Assembly: GCA_963575745.1 (NCBI GenBank)
Contig: CAUYUJ010016365.1
Coordinates: forward strand, 42,501 to 106,500
Length of the DNA stretch: 64,000 nucleotides
Reading direction: 5' to 3'
Origin: Prorocentrum cordatum
Taxonomy: Eukaryota; Sar; Dinophyceae; Prorocentrales; Prorocentraceae
Below the pieces are notes generated by a model. It was given only the letters and a program-made list of their open reading frames with translations. It ran no database searches and had not been told where the DNA came from. The position numbers and the translations under genes are program-made. This document shows, one piece after another, positions 42,800-52,644 of the stretch. Numbering within the stretch: position 1 is the first letter of the stretch; every line of letters starts with the position of its first letter.

Positions 42800-43680
42800 T
42801 GGCCACGAGAACGAAAGCACCTGGAGGGCCGTGGATCTGCCCCGAGCGGACCGGAGGGCGTCCCAAGGGAGGGCCCAGGCGCAAAGCAGGTACAGTCAAC
42901 CCGTATGATAAGGGCGCGCGGTAAGCATGCAGGGGCCTTGCAAGGCCATGTCGACACCCTGCGGGCGGGGCGCGGCCAGCGAAGGCGGCCAAGGATGGGC
43001 CGATGGGAAGGGGTGCCAGGGTAACCCTGGAGAGTCGCCCGTCCCCACTATGCGGGTTGACTGTACAGGAAGCGGCCCCTCCGGAGCTGGGACTGTCGCG
43101 GCCACCGTGCTGCCAGCAGGAGCGCTGAAGACAGGAAAGAGCAGGGGGCTCTTCTGACCGCGGCGAGCCCTGGGCACGAGCAGGCCCCACGACCCAAATC
43201 TGAGGAGCGGCCCGAGCACCGCGCCCCCTCCCAGGCCCAACGTGGTCCTTGTCCCAGCGTCTGGGCTGTACTGGGCCTCGCGCCAGCTGCACAGGCAGGG
43301 CTGACCGCACGGGATGCGCGACAGCACACGAGACTCCTCCCACGGCAGCATGGCCCCCCGAAAACACGAGGACACAGGGGCACCCTTGCCCCGCGAAGGC
43401 AGAGGACGCGATGCAAGGTGCACAGGACGGAAGGGTACCCTCAGCCCTCAGCTTGGTAGGCCCGACCCACTGATGTCAGCCCAGCCTGTCTTGGGACGCA
43501 CAGTGACGTACTAGTACGATGTGTCCTCTTCGGAGGCGTGCGTCCGACCCGGCCATACCGTACAATCATCATGTAGTAGATTGTCTCCGAGTGGTGTGGC
43601 CAGAAAGCGCCCGCCACCGAGCATATGCTGCAATATTTCTTGGCGTGCGCGTCGCCCCCGGGGGGCGCCGCACACACAGC
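42800..43680. other. unassigned GC-rich DNA
   Basis: No conserved domain in any frame. AGTCAACCCG near 42895 and its inverse GCGGGTTGACTGTACAGG near 43050 form a distant inverted pair. Confidence 0.45.
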
Positions 43681-43684
43681 GGCA

Positions 43685-43870
43685 GTACAGTCGGATCTAG
43701 GACAGAGGAACACCCTTCAAGACAGTGAGTCCATCCGTCGGCCAAAACAGACAGGACATCCAAGGGTACCCTCCCCAGGATGCACCAAAACATCAAAACA
43801 AACATGAAGAACACTGGGGCATCCTCCCCGAACCGACCCCGATCTTCTACCTCGGTTCTTCTGTAGCCTC
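43685..43870. repeat. dispersed repeat ACCGACCTCGATC type, copy 3
   Basis: GATCTAGGACAGAGGAACAC, GTGAGTCCATCCGTCGGCC, AAGGGTACCCTCCCCAGG, then ACCGACCCCGATCTTCTAC. Confidence 0.68.
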
Positions 43871-43894
43871 GATGCCCGCCTCCCGAAAGTCCAC

Positions 43895-44000
43895 TGGGCC
43901 GCGCGGCCAGGATCTCGCTCCGGTCCTCCTGCCGCTGCTGCTGCTTCAGGGCCTCCAGCTGCTCTCCCAGCCGGTCCTTGGCGTCGAGGATGTCCTCGGA
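43895..44000 (-). CDS. candidate coiled-coil exon
   Basis: The minus strand has a long pyrimidine tract (CTCCTCCTCGCCCTCCTTC) ending GCGAG at 44001-44005, then a 106-nt frame SEDILDAKDRLGEQLEALKQ followed by QQRQEDRSEILAARP, ending at CCCA before GTGGAC. Strong heptad pattern with Leu, Ile and charged residues. This is one of the three best exon candidates. No family recognised. Confidence 0.42.
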
Positions 44001-44217
44001 CTCGCGAAGGAGGGCGAGGAGGAGTACAGGGAGGGTCGGCCAGGCCATCCCTGCCTCCTCCACTTTCTCCTCCGTACCTCCCTCAATGATGCATCCTCAC
44101 TCCCTCTGCTCCTCCTTTTCAGCCCTTCTTCTCCTACTCCCTCCAGGCTTCTCTCTCCGTCCCTCCCTCCCTCCCTCTACCTGTGGCTCCTGATCCTCCT
44201 CCACATCCTCAGCGCTC

Positions 44218-44395
44218 TCGCCTACCACCACCATCACCACCACCACCACCACCACCACCACCACCACCACCACCACCACATCCTCCACCCTGACAGCAAG
44301 CTCACCCTCGAAGCCGAGGACGACGACGACGAATCGACGAAGACGAAGACGACGACGACGACGACGACGACGGTGGCGGCGGCGAGGCGGATCCG
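44218..44395. repeat. CAC then GAC microsatellites
   Basis: Nearly pure CACCAC at 44222-44282, then GACGAC at 44317-44370. Confidence 0.92.
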
Positions 44396-44889
44396 TCGTG
44401 CCCACACTAAGCGGTGTATTAGCGGGACCTGGCTGGAGAGGGCGAGCCGTCGAAATATGAATACACCAACAGGTGCGGATATCGCATGGCGAAGCTCGCG
44501 AGCTGGATGCTGATGCGGCATCGTCGTCGTCGTCCTCCTCCTCGTGATCGGCCACGCCGTCGTCTTTGTCGTCGTCCAGCGTGGCATGCGTCCCCGCCTC
44601 TCCACACCGCTCTTCCCACCCCTGCGCTCTCCCAGGGGGGAGAAGCGAATCTCCTGCACAGGTCCTTGCCAGGCCCGCCCTGGGCCAGCCGTCGGTGGAT
44701 AAGAGCCCCCTGACCACCCAGGACCGCCCTGACCCCGCACGCACCAGATGGGCACGATGCCCCAGAACAAATGCCATCGTAAACAAATAGGGGCCGATGT
44801 TGGGTAAGCGAGCGTTTGACTCACACTGACAACGTCCGCGGCGACGCCGACAGATAAGTAAGACTGCCTAAGATGCCGCCAAAATGACC

Positions 44890-45312
44890 CAATGGCTCTA
44901 ACAACGACCTCCAACAAGGCCCGAAGGAGCCAGAATCACTGAGTTCTTTTGGGTTGTTGAATAAGTCTCGTATTGTAGCCTTTTCGGGTTTCCGTCCGCT
45001 CAAGACGGCCCAAGGCCCCCAAGAGGGCCCCAAGATAGCCCAAGGGGACCCCGCGATGGCCCAAGAGGCATCCAAGACGGCCCCAAGACGGCCCAATCAG
45101 GCCTCCCGCAGAACCCAAGACAGCCTTGGAAGGAACTTCGACGGCACAAGATGGCACGAAAAGGTGGCCCCCAGACACCCACCATACGGCCAAGAGGAGT
45201 CGCAAACATGACCCAAGAGAGCCCCAAGACGGCGCAAGAAAGCCCCAAGCAGCCCAAAAGGGCCCAAAGGGACCCCCGACACTGCCTCACGGGAGGCCTA
45301 GACAGCCCCCAG
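44890..45312 (+). mobile_element. CAAGAGG-family element, instance 2
   Basis: The AT-rich core at about 44938-45000 (TTCTTTTGGGTTGTTG, then TATTGTAGCCTTTTCGGG) is followed by CAAGACGGCCCAAGG-type units to 45312. The left arm is short. The core aligns with those at 3.0 and 54.6 kb. Confidence 0.55.
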
Positions 45313-45653
45313 ACGGCCTAACCGAATTCCATAATAACTGCTCAACTTGTGGAGACGAAAGTTTTCACATGTGACGGCCTGCATCTTCCTCCTCGTCCTG
45401 CTCCTCCACTTCCTCATCCTGCTCCTCCTCGTGGTCGGCATCGTCATCACCATCACCATAATATCATTCATTATCGGTATCATCACCGCCGTCTCGGCAT
45501 CATCCCCTCCCCCATCCCCCTTCTTACTATTAGAATCAACATCGTTCTCACAATGGCTCTCCCAAGCCTGCAGACACGAACTGTCACAAGTTACGGCCCC
45601 CGCGTCCCCTTGAATAGCCGCCACCCAAGGGCAGGTGGCGGGACTTCCCGCAG

Positions 45654-45742
45654 GCGGCGGGGAAATCAGTGGACGTGGCCCGTCGGGCCATCCTGGAGGA
45701 CCTCTCGGAGCCCTCCTGGGCCGCCGCCGATGAGTCCCCGAG
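45654..45742 (+). CDS. candidate exon, plus strand
   Basis: The acceptor GACTTCCCGCAG ends at 45653. The frame AAGKSVDVARRAILEDLSEP, then SWAAADESPR, ends at CCGAG before a GTGTCG donor at 45743. Composition is protein-like, not repeat-like, and both borders are splice-like. It is on the opposite strand to most other islands, so the islands are not all one gene. The donor overlaps the start of a palindromic repeat. Confidence 0.38.
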
Positions 45743-45743
45743 G

Positions 45744-45885
45744 TGTCGGCGATGCGTCGGCCATGCATCAGCGATGCACCGGCGACGTCGGACATGCATC
45801 GGCGACGTCGGCGTGAAGAGAATCGAGCTCCACATCGAGCCGCATCGCCGATGCATCGGCGGTGTGGCGCGATCCCACGGGGCCC
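45744..45885. repeat. GCATCGCCGATGC palindromic dispersed repeat, copy 2
   Basis: GTCGGCGATGCGTCGGCC, GCATCGGCGACGTCGGCG, GAGCTCCACATCGAGCCGC, then GGTGTGGCGCGATCC. Confidence 0.7.
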
Positions 45886-46076
45886 GTGGGGGGGGGCCAA
45901 CGAGACGGGATGGCACAAGAAGCGGGGGCCATGTGATCTGAGAATCATCATGGCCCTGGCCATGACATCCCGTCCCCCTCTGTGGCTCGTCGCTCCCACG
46001 CTCGGCACCGATCGACGTCGATCGACGGCGAACCGAATCGAGCCGGAGCAGCCGCATCGAGCGGGAGGAGTCGCAC

Positions 46077-46177
46077 GGGCCCCCAGCGATCTCCTTCAGG
46101 GACGCCATCGACGCCTTGCACTCGCCGATCACGCCCTGGTGCGCCTCCCACAGCTCGCGCGCCGCGGCCGCGGCGGC
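46077..46177 (-). CDS. candidate coiled-coil exon
   Basis: The minus-strand acceptor GCCCTCTCGGCCAG at 46178-46191 precedes a 101-nt frame ARELWEAHQGVIGECKASMA, then SLKEIAGG, ending before GTGCGA at 46071-46076. The opposite strand is also open and protein-like (ISFRDAIDALHSPITPWC), which weakens the strand call; the acceptor quality favours minus. No family recognised. Confidence 0.35.
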
Positions 46178-46741
46178 CTGGCCGAGAGGGCGCGCTCCCT
46201 GGGGCACCCGGCTGCCGCCCCAGGAGAGCAGCGGCGACGGAAGGGAGGGCAGGGAGCCAAAACGGCGCGACTGGCGAGGGTGGAGGCTCCTGTGTCGAGG
46301 GATGAAAAAACGCCCCTACCCTGGGTTACAAGTGCACGGTCAGTAAACCTCGTGGAAGCTCCCACAGGCCAGAGAGCCGCCAGGACGCCGCGCGGCACGC
46401 GCGATACGCAGGGTTTACCCGGTCAGCCCACAGGAGGTTCAGCGCCTCATAACCCAGGGTAGGGGCGTCTTTTACGCGCTTGACTGTGGACTCCGGTAGA
46501 CTCCTCGGCAAGAGCATCCTCGACGAGACTGGCCTGCAACAAAAAGAGAGAGCAGTCCCACCTAGCTCCTGTTACGGGCTCTCCCTTCCTTCTGGCCCTC
46601 TCTCGCCCTCCTTCCCAGCCTCTCCCACTCTCACTCTTCACTCCTCCTTCCCTCCCTCCCCCTTGTCCCGACCCACCCTTGTCTCGGAGAAGGGCGAGTT
46701 GAGGCAACAGCAGCTCGAGAATTGAGACGCGAGGGCGGAGG

Positions 46742-46802
46742 CTCCTCCTCCTCCTCCTCCTCCTCCTTTTCCTCCTCCTCCTCCTCCTCCTCCTCCTGCT
46801 CC
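46742..46802. repeat. CTC microsatellite
   Basis: CTCCTCCTC triplets with a CTTTTCCTC interruption. Confidence 0.92.
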
Positions 46803-46977
46803 CCCTCTTTCCGCTCGGTCGGTCGGTCGCAGGTGGCGGGCAGGAAGGTCGGAGCCCATACAGCACGAGTAAGAGCAAATCGTGAGATCGAGAGCAGGCA
46901 GCGGCGGATCCAAGAAGCCGATGGCTGCCGCCGCGCGGAACGCGCACAACAAGGGTGAGCGATGAACCTAAACTCTT

Positions 46978-47098
46978 GACGCGTCGGCGACGCGTCGGCG
47001 ACGTCGACGTGAAGCAAATCGGACTCCACACGAAGCCGCATCGGCGATGCGGCGCGATTCTCCGACCCCACCTACTCGGACCCTATCTAGGAGGCCTG
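46978..47098. repeat. GCATCGCCGATGC palindromic dispersed repeat, copy 3
   Basis: GACGCGTCGGCGACGCG, GGACTCCACACGAAGCCGC, then ATGCGGCGCGATTCTCCGAC and CTAGGAGGCCTGGAG, as at 2.0 kb. Confidence 0.68.
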
Positions 47099-47099
47099 G

Positions 47100-47855
47100 A
47101 GCCCAGAGGACGCGTATCGCGCATCCCCACCAGCCCATCCAAAAACTTCCCAGGCAAGCTGCCTGGATCAGGGAAGTGGGGTGGGCATGCTGTGGAGCAG
47201 AGAGCTGGGGAGGCCAGTCACATCGAAGTGTTGAATCAGCCTGAGCGGAACCAGGAGAAAGAGCGGAGGACGTGTGATGGATGCTCTGATGGAAGAAGGG
47301 ATATCGAGCGGGATGAGAAGGATGAAAATACCGAGAAGGAGGTGGAAGAGTTTCTGCATGGGCTGATGATCAAACGCAGGACAGTATTAACAGATGAAAC
47401 AATAGGAAATCATGTGACCACAAAACCGAACTGTAACACACAGAGTAAACGACCAAACAGAACTTGCAAGCATTCCGCCGCGCTCCCGCACCGTTATCGT
47501 CACCACCTGTATTCAAATCAGCCGATGATACGGCATGATGAGCTATCGCCGCCCCGCCGCACGTGACCACATCGCACGATCAGGCCATCACTGATGAAAT
47601 ATAGGTTACATCGCAACTCATCGCCGAGACTTACTCCTCAGTTCGTTCATGTTGTGGAATCCGCCGGCCCCCGTGTGGGGCCACCAGGCTGCAGGGCTAG
47701 GTTTCTGCTCTCTGCACCAGTTGCAGTCTCCTCCAGTGCAATGCCAGCGCAGTGCTCAATTGTCCGCGCGAGGGGGGGAGCCCCAAAGGAGCAATTTACC
47801 ACCCTCGGATCGCGTGCTCTAAATTCCCAGGGGGCGTGGGAAACGTGAAAATACA
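47100..47855. other. unassigned DNA
   Basis: A plus-strand frame to 47566 has ordinary composition (ERDEKDENTEKEVEEFLHGL near 47320-47380) but no recognised family. It could be an exon of an unknown gene. Confidence 0.4.
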
Positions 47856-47857
47856 TG

Positions 47858-47915
47858 AGATTCGCGCCCCCGAGGCCATATAGATTACACAATGTTTGCG
47901 TCCGAGGCCACAAAC
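47858..47915. repeat. CCCGAGGCCATA repeat, left part
   Basis: GCGCCCCCGAGGCCATATAG and TACACAATGTTTGCGTCC belong to the same ~42-bp family as 48900-49150. Confidence 0.65.
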
Positions 47916-48895
47916 CTCCGAAATAAAGCGGTCGGGGCGGAGGGAGCGCTCTGGCTGGCGGGAGCGGTGCTGTGCCGAAAGAAAGCGGTCGGGGCGGAGG
48001 GGGCGCGCTGGCAAGTGGGACAAGTGCCGTGCCGAAATAAAGAAGTCGGGGCGGAAGGGACCGCGCTGGGGTTGAGGCGGGGGGTACGGGGGGGGGCGAT
48101 GCCCTGCCGAAATAAAGCGGTCGGGGCAGAGGGGGCGCGCTGGCTGGTGGGGAAAGTTGGCGGTGCCGTGCCGAAATTAAGCGGTCGGGGCGGAAGGGGC
48201 GCACTGGCTGGTGGGACCGGTGCCCTGCCGAAATAAAGCGGTCGGGGCGGAGCGGGCGCGCTGGCTGGTGGGTAAAGAAGTCGGGGCGGAGGGGGCGCGC
48301 TGGCTGGTGGGGGAGGGGAGGCGGTGCATTGACGAAATAAAGCGGTCGGGGCAGAGGGGGAGCGCTGGCTGGTGGGGAAAGTTGGCGGTGCCGTGCCGAA
48401 ATAAAGCGGTCGGGGCGGAAGGGGCGCGCTGGCTGGTGGGACTGGTGCCGTGCCGAAATAAAGCGATCGGGGCGGAGGGGGCGCGCTGGGGTCGAGGCGG
48501 AGGGGCTGGCTGCGCGGGTGGTGCGGGGGGGGGGCGGCGGTGCAGTGCCGAAATAAAGAAGTCGGGGCGGAGGGTGCGCGCTGGCTGGTGGGGGAGAGGG
48601 GGCGGTGCCGTGCCTAAATAAAGCGGTCGTGGCGGAGGGGGCGCGCTGGCTTGTGGGACCTGTGCCCTGCCGAAATAAAGTGGTCAGGGCGGAGCGGGCG
48701 CGCTTGCTGGTGGGACCAGTGCCGAGGGGGCGCGCTGGCTGGCGGGCTGGCTGCGCGGGCTGGTGGGGGAGTGCCGAGGGGCTGCTTCGGCACGGCTGCT
48801 TTAGAAAGGGGATGCGGAGGGGGCACGCTGGGAGGTGGGGGCCTAGGGGCTGCATCGACCAGTGCCGTGCCGAAATAAAATTGTCGGAGCTCTAG
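47916..48895. repeat. ~57-bp satellite with AATAAA
   Basis: About thirteen units: GTGCCGAAATAAAGCGGTCG, then GGGCGGAGGGGGCGCGCTGG, then CTGGTGGG. Most units carry AATAAA; variants read AATTAA or AAAGAAA. Some units are expanded by a G-rich insert (48061-48110, 48490-48545). Confidence 0.9.
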
Positions 48896-49152
48896 ACACC
48901 CTGTGCAAGAGAATTAAACCATTCTTGCGTCCCCGAAGCAACAAACCCTCGCAATGTATTCCATATTCGCGTCCTGAAAACATATAGTCCGTTGTAAATG
49001 ACGCGTCAACCGCGTCCCCGAGGCCATAAACCCTCGCAAAGTATACAACAATGTTGCGTCCCCGAGGCAACATACCGTCGTAAATTACACAATGTCGCGT
49101 TCGCCGGGCCATAAACCCTCGCAGACTACCCCGTATTTGCATTGCCGAGGCC
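48896..49152. repeat. ~42-bp tandem, CCCGAGGCCATAAACC type
   Basis: Five imperfect units of GCGTCCCCGAGGCCATAAAC then CCTCGCAAAGTATAC. The same family borders the other side of the 57-bp array. Confidence 0.75.
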
Positions 49153-49154
49153 AA

Positions 49155-49232
49155 GAGTGTTCCAAGGCGCCCGAAGATGGTTCCGAGACGGCCAAAGAGG
49201 GCCCCAAGAGGAGCCAAGAGCGCGCCAAAAGG
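49155..49232 (+). repeat. CAAGAGG-family fragment
   Basis: CCAAAGAGGGCCCCAAGAGG and CCAAGAGCGCGCC units only. Confidence 0.5.
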
Positions 49233-49407
49233 CCTCGTCATCATCAGCATAATCGTTGTCATCGTCATGGTTGTGCGACACCATCACCAACATCACCAAC
49301 ATCATCATCATCACCACGTCCGCCATCACCATCCTCATCACCGCCATCCTTATCATCCTCATCGAAATCAGCAGAAGCATCAGCGTAAGCATCAACAGCA
49401 TCAGCAA

Positions 49408-49478
<71 letters not shown>

Positions 49479-49617
49479 GCATACACAGCATCAGCTTCAT
49501 GGTCATACTCATCAGTAGCAGCATCATCCTTATCCGCATCAGCATCAGCGTAAGCATCCTCAGCATCTTATACCTCGTCATGCGGATCATCAACATCAAC
49601 ACCAACATCACTAGCAA

Positions 49618-49679
<62 letters not shown>

Positions 49680-49766
49680 TCACCATCATTGACATCAGCC
49701 TAAGTAGCAGCATGAGCATCAGCATCACCATCAACAGCAGCATCATCGGCCTCAACATCATCAATG

Positions 49767-49798
<32 letters not shown>

Positions 49799-49929
49799 CT
49801 CATCATCATCGTCGTCGTCGCCGTCATCACCATCAACATCATCAACATCATATCCATCATCATCATCATCATATCCATCATCATCATATCCATCATCATC
49901 ATCAACATCATCATCATCATCATCACCAG

Positions 49930-49970
<41 letters not shown>

Positions 49971-50445
49971 ACCGCAACAACATCAACATCAGCATCATCC
50001 GCATCATCGAACGTCTGCATCTGCCTCACCAACATCATCAGCAACATCACCATCAGCAGCAACATCGATATCAACATCAGCAGCGGCACCAGCATCATCA
50101 TATTCATCATCATCAGCATCCGCCTCCTCCTCCTCATCATCATGATCAGCATCAACAGCAACACCATCACAATCAGAAACAACCTCATCATCATCAGCAT
50201 CCCCCTCAGCATCATCCTCAATAGGAGCATCATCAGCAACAACATTCTCGGCATCATCCTCACCCTCCTCATCATCACCATCATCATCGAAACCACCATC
50301 ATCATCAGCAGCAGCATCACCATCACCATCATCGTAATCAGCATCACCATCATCATAGTCATCATCAATCCTCATCATCAACATCCACATCAACATCGCC
50401 GTCATCATCATTCACGTCATCATCGCCGGCAGCAACGGCATCCGC
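49225..50445. repeat. ATC microsatellite block, 1.2 kb
   Basis: CATCAT array with CAACAT, CAGCAT and CTCCTC islands. Frames translate as poly-His/Ile/Ser on plus and Met/Asp-rich on minus. Confidence 0.92.
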
Positions 50446-50489
50446 ATTAGCAGCAGCATCACCAGCCCCAGCAGCAGCATCGTCGGGAC

Positions 50490-50581
50490 TCGGACAGTGC
50501 CCTGGCCTCCTGCACGGCGGCGGCGCGCTCGTTGCAGGCCCCCTCCGCCTGCTCGCAGCGCTGGGCGCACTCGCGGGCCAC
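50490..50581 (-). CDS. candidate coiled-coil exon
   Basis: On the minus strand a textbook acceptor (CGCCCGCCCCCGCCGCAG, 50582 upward) precedes VARECAQRCEQAEGACNERA, then AAVQEARALSES, an alpha-helical Cys-containing coiled coil. The donor is not obvious (possible GA- or GC-type near 50490). A strong candidate by its acceptor and its lack of simple repetition. No family recognised. Confidence 0.4.
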
Positions 50582-50619
50582 CTGCGGCGGGGGCGGGCGG
50601 GCGAGAGGGCGGGCACAGT

Positions 50620-51795
50620 CAAGGGAGACAGCAAAGGGGCAGGGAGGCAACTCTTGGGAGGTCTTCGTGGTAACGAAGAGAGGCCTTCGTGGGAAGGATT
50701 AGAGGCTGTCAAGCCCGGTCAACAGGCCATGAGCCCAAATCGAGCTCAGGACTTCGCCGGAGCAAGCTGGATTGGGCGGGATTACGCCTGATAAAGCGGG
50801 ACCATGTCAGATTTGGTTGGTGTCTGGCGCTGATGCTGAATTTGACCTCCCTAGAGCTACATCCTAAGGATCGCAGAGGTAGCAGAGGGATAGCGTAGGG
50901 GGCGGGGGGGGGAACTGAGGGTTCTCTCCTGAACTCTCATCCCTCCTCCCCTCCGCCCTCACTGACTGCCGTTCTGTGGGGTTGTGCCCAATCGCTGGCA
51001 CGCGGGTGGTCTTACGCAATCCACTCGGGTGTTGAGAAATACCTGCTTGACGGGCACACCCCTCCCCTGGCGGGTTTGGAACCTCAGGCAGACATGCCTG
51101 GCCCCAATGGTCACCAGACCTGACATGAGTCTGGTGCCAGCAACGCGGACTACGAAGGGTGGAGGGGGGGAAGAGGGGAGGGGGAGGAGGAGGGGACGAG
51201 GGAAGGGGGACAAGCTGGGTGTGCTCACGCCGTATCTGACATCTTACCCTCCCACCCAAGGAGGGGGGGAGGGCGAAAAGAAGACGGGGAGGAGCTGCGG
51301 GAGGGGGAGGAGGGTGCAACTCACAGCCAGAGCCTGCCTGACTAGAGCCCACTTACGACAGATGGCCGCTAGAGGCCGAGTGCTGTACACTCGGGCTCCA
51401 CAGGAGCCCCTCTTTTATGTAAGTCTGCGTTGCACGGAGTATCGTGTTTCCTACTCTCTATTTGCAGCCTAGCCATGCTTTATGGTCTCCCCGAGAGCCC
51501 TCGTAGAGACCCAAGCCCCAGAGGCTAATTACTTATGTTTCACGTGTTCCCCAAGATGTTTTTACCGAAACCGTCTTGGCTCAAGCCTCTCAAGCCTTTG
51601 CAGCGAGAGAATGTCGCCGGACTTCTGGTGTGCGCCCGTGAGGCGCAGGATGGCGAGCTGGCCCGCAACCGAGAAGCGGCTCCCTTCGAGGACCAGTGTG
51701 CGATCAGCATCGCGCTCCCCACTGCCCGATCGCATATACATCAATATCGAGATACTCAGCACGTCATCCGAGAAGACGGGAGAGAAGTACACATC
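50620..51795. other. unassigned DNA, possible remnant of a 5' LTR
   Basis: Unique sequence with G-rich and C-rich runs (51160-51310). It lies just outside the 750-bp repeat that separates it from the copia-like element, so part may be the displaced LTR. No TG...CA-bounded duplicate was found to prove it. A 103-codon plus frame (51535-51846) is unassigned. Confidence 0.35.
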
Positions 51796-51799
51796 AGGA

Positions 51800-52549
51800 T
51801 TATTGAATCGCTTCGCTCATTCCGCCGGCCCATTTCGCATGGCTGAGCCTCTTGGGGCCGCTGGGGGGCCTCTTCAGCGTCGCTTCGGGGCCTCCTGAGG
51901 GCCTCTTGGGGGCTTTGGGGGCCTCTCAGGGGCCTCTTGAGGCCTCCTGGGGGCTTCTTAAGGCCGAGGGCTCGAAGTTTTGTTTTGTGTTCCCCCTTTG
52001 GGGCATCGCTTGGGGCCCTCTTGGGCCCCTCTTGGGCCGTCTTGGATGCCTCTGGGGCCGTCTTGGAGCCCTCTTGGGCCATCTTGGGGCCTTCTTGGGA
52101 GCTTCTTGGGCCCTCTTGGGGCGATCTTGGGGGCCTCTTGGGCCGTCTTGGGGCGTCGGGAAGCCGAAAAGATGGACACGCCAAAATCTGCCCAAAACCT
52201 AAGGAAAAGTAATGAATAATGGGGCACTCTGGGGAGTGCTCTTGGAGGCCTCTTGGGGCGTCTGGGGGCCATCTTGGGCGTCTTGGAACGATCGTGTGGC
52301 ATCTCGGAGCACTCTTGAACCATCTTGGAGGGCTCTTGGCGGCCTCGTGGCCCTTCTTGGGGCTCTCTGGAGGGCCACGGGGGCGGCGCCCAGGAGGAAA
52401 ACCATTTCTGACCCGAGTCTGCCGGGGATCGCCCGGGGTACTTTTCGTCTGGGGACCCCCAGGGGCCGCCCCGCGCGCGCGAAGTAGAAGTATTATTTAG
52501 CAGTTACCGGAGATCTTAGCACGCCTCTGGCCCGTTGGACCGGCGAATT
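51800..52549 (-). mobile_element. CAAGAGG-family element, inverted left copy
   Basis: 750 bp, nearly identical to the reverse complement of 54221-54977. The outer end TTATTGAATCGCTTCGCTC and inner end CGTTGGACCGGCGAATT define the borders by comparison. Between them lie two blocks of CTCTTGGGG-type units around an AT-rich core at about 52150-52225. The copies differ mainly by scattered substitutions and a small indel at the core edge. It has no coding capacity. Confidence 0.75.
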
Positions 52550-52581
52550 ACCAGGGCAGTGGTTCTAGCGAGACCATTGCA

Positions 52582-52593
52582 TGGTAGCGGAGC
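52582..52593 (+). other. candidate primer binding site
   Basis: TGGTAGCGGAGC directly follows a CA dinucleotide and lies 51 bp before the gag ATG. It resembles the tRNA-Met-type sites of copia-like elements (TGGTATCAGAGC in plants). If real, the 5' LTR ended at 52581, only 32 bp inside the left repeat. Confidence 0.35.
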
Positions 52594-52644
52594 AGTCAAG
52601 CTCCACGGACGACATATTTACGGACCACAGTACTCTACAGAGCA

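Noticed and set aside
49126-50224. Long Ile/His/Met-rich frames on both strands, looking like membrane proteins
   Set aside because: They are triplet-repeat translations; the hydrophobic runs come from ATC codons.
51571-51585. CCGTCTTGGCTCAAG as a relict dinoflagellate spliced leader
   Set aside because: Only the last ten bases match the leader I remember (ending TTTTGGCTCAAG), and GGCTCAAG is frequent in the CAAGAGG repeats. The similar TGGCTCAAG at 24306 before LINE-2 is equally weak.
51852-52202. Gly-Leu-Trp-rich frames resembling a structural protein, also at 54575-54925
   Set aside because: They are translations of the 10-12 bp CTTGGGG units and appear wherever that family occurs.
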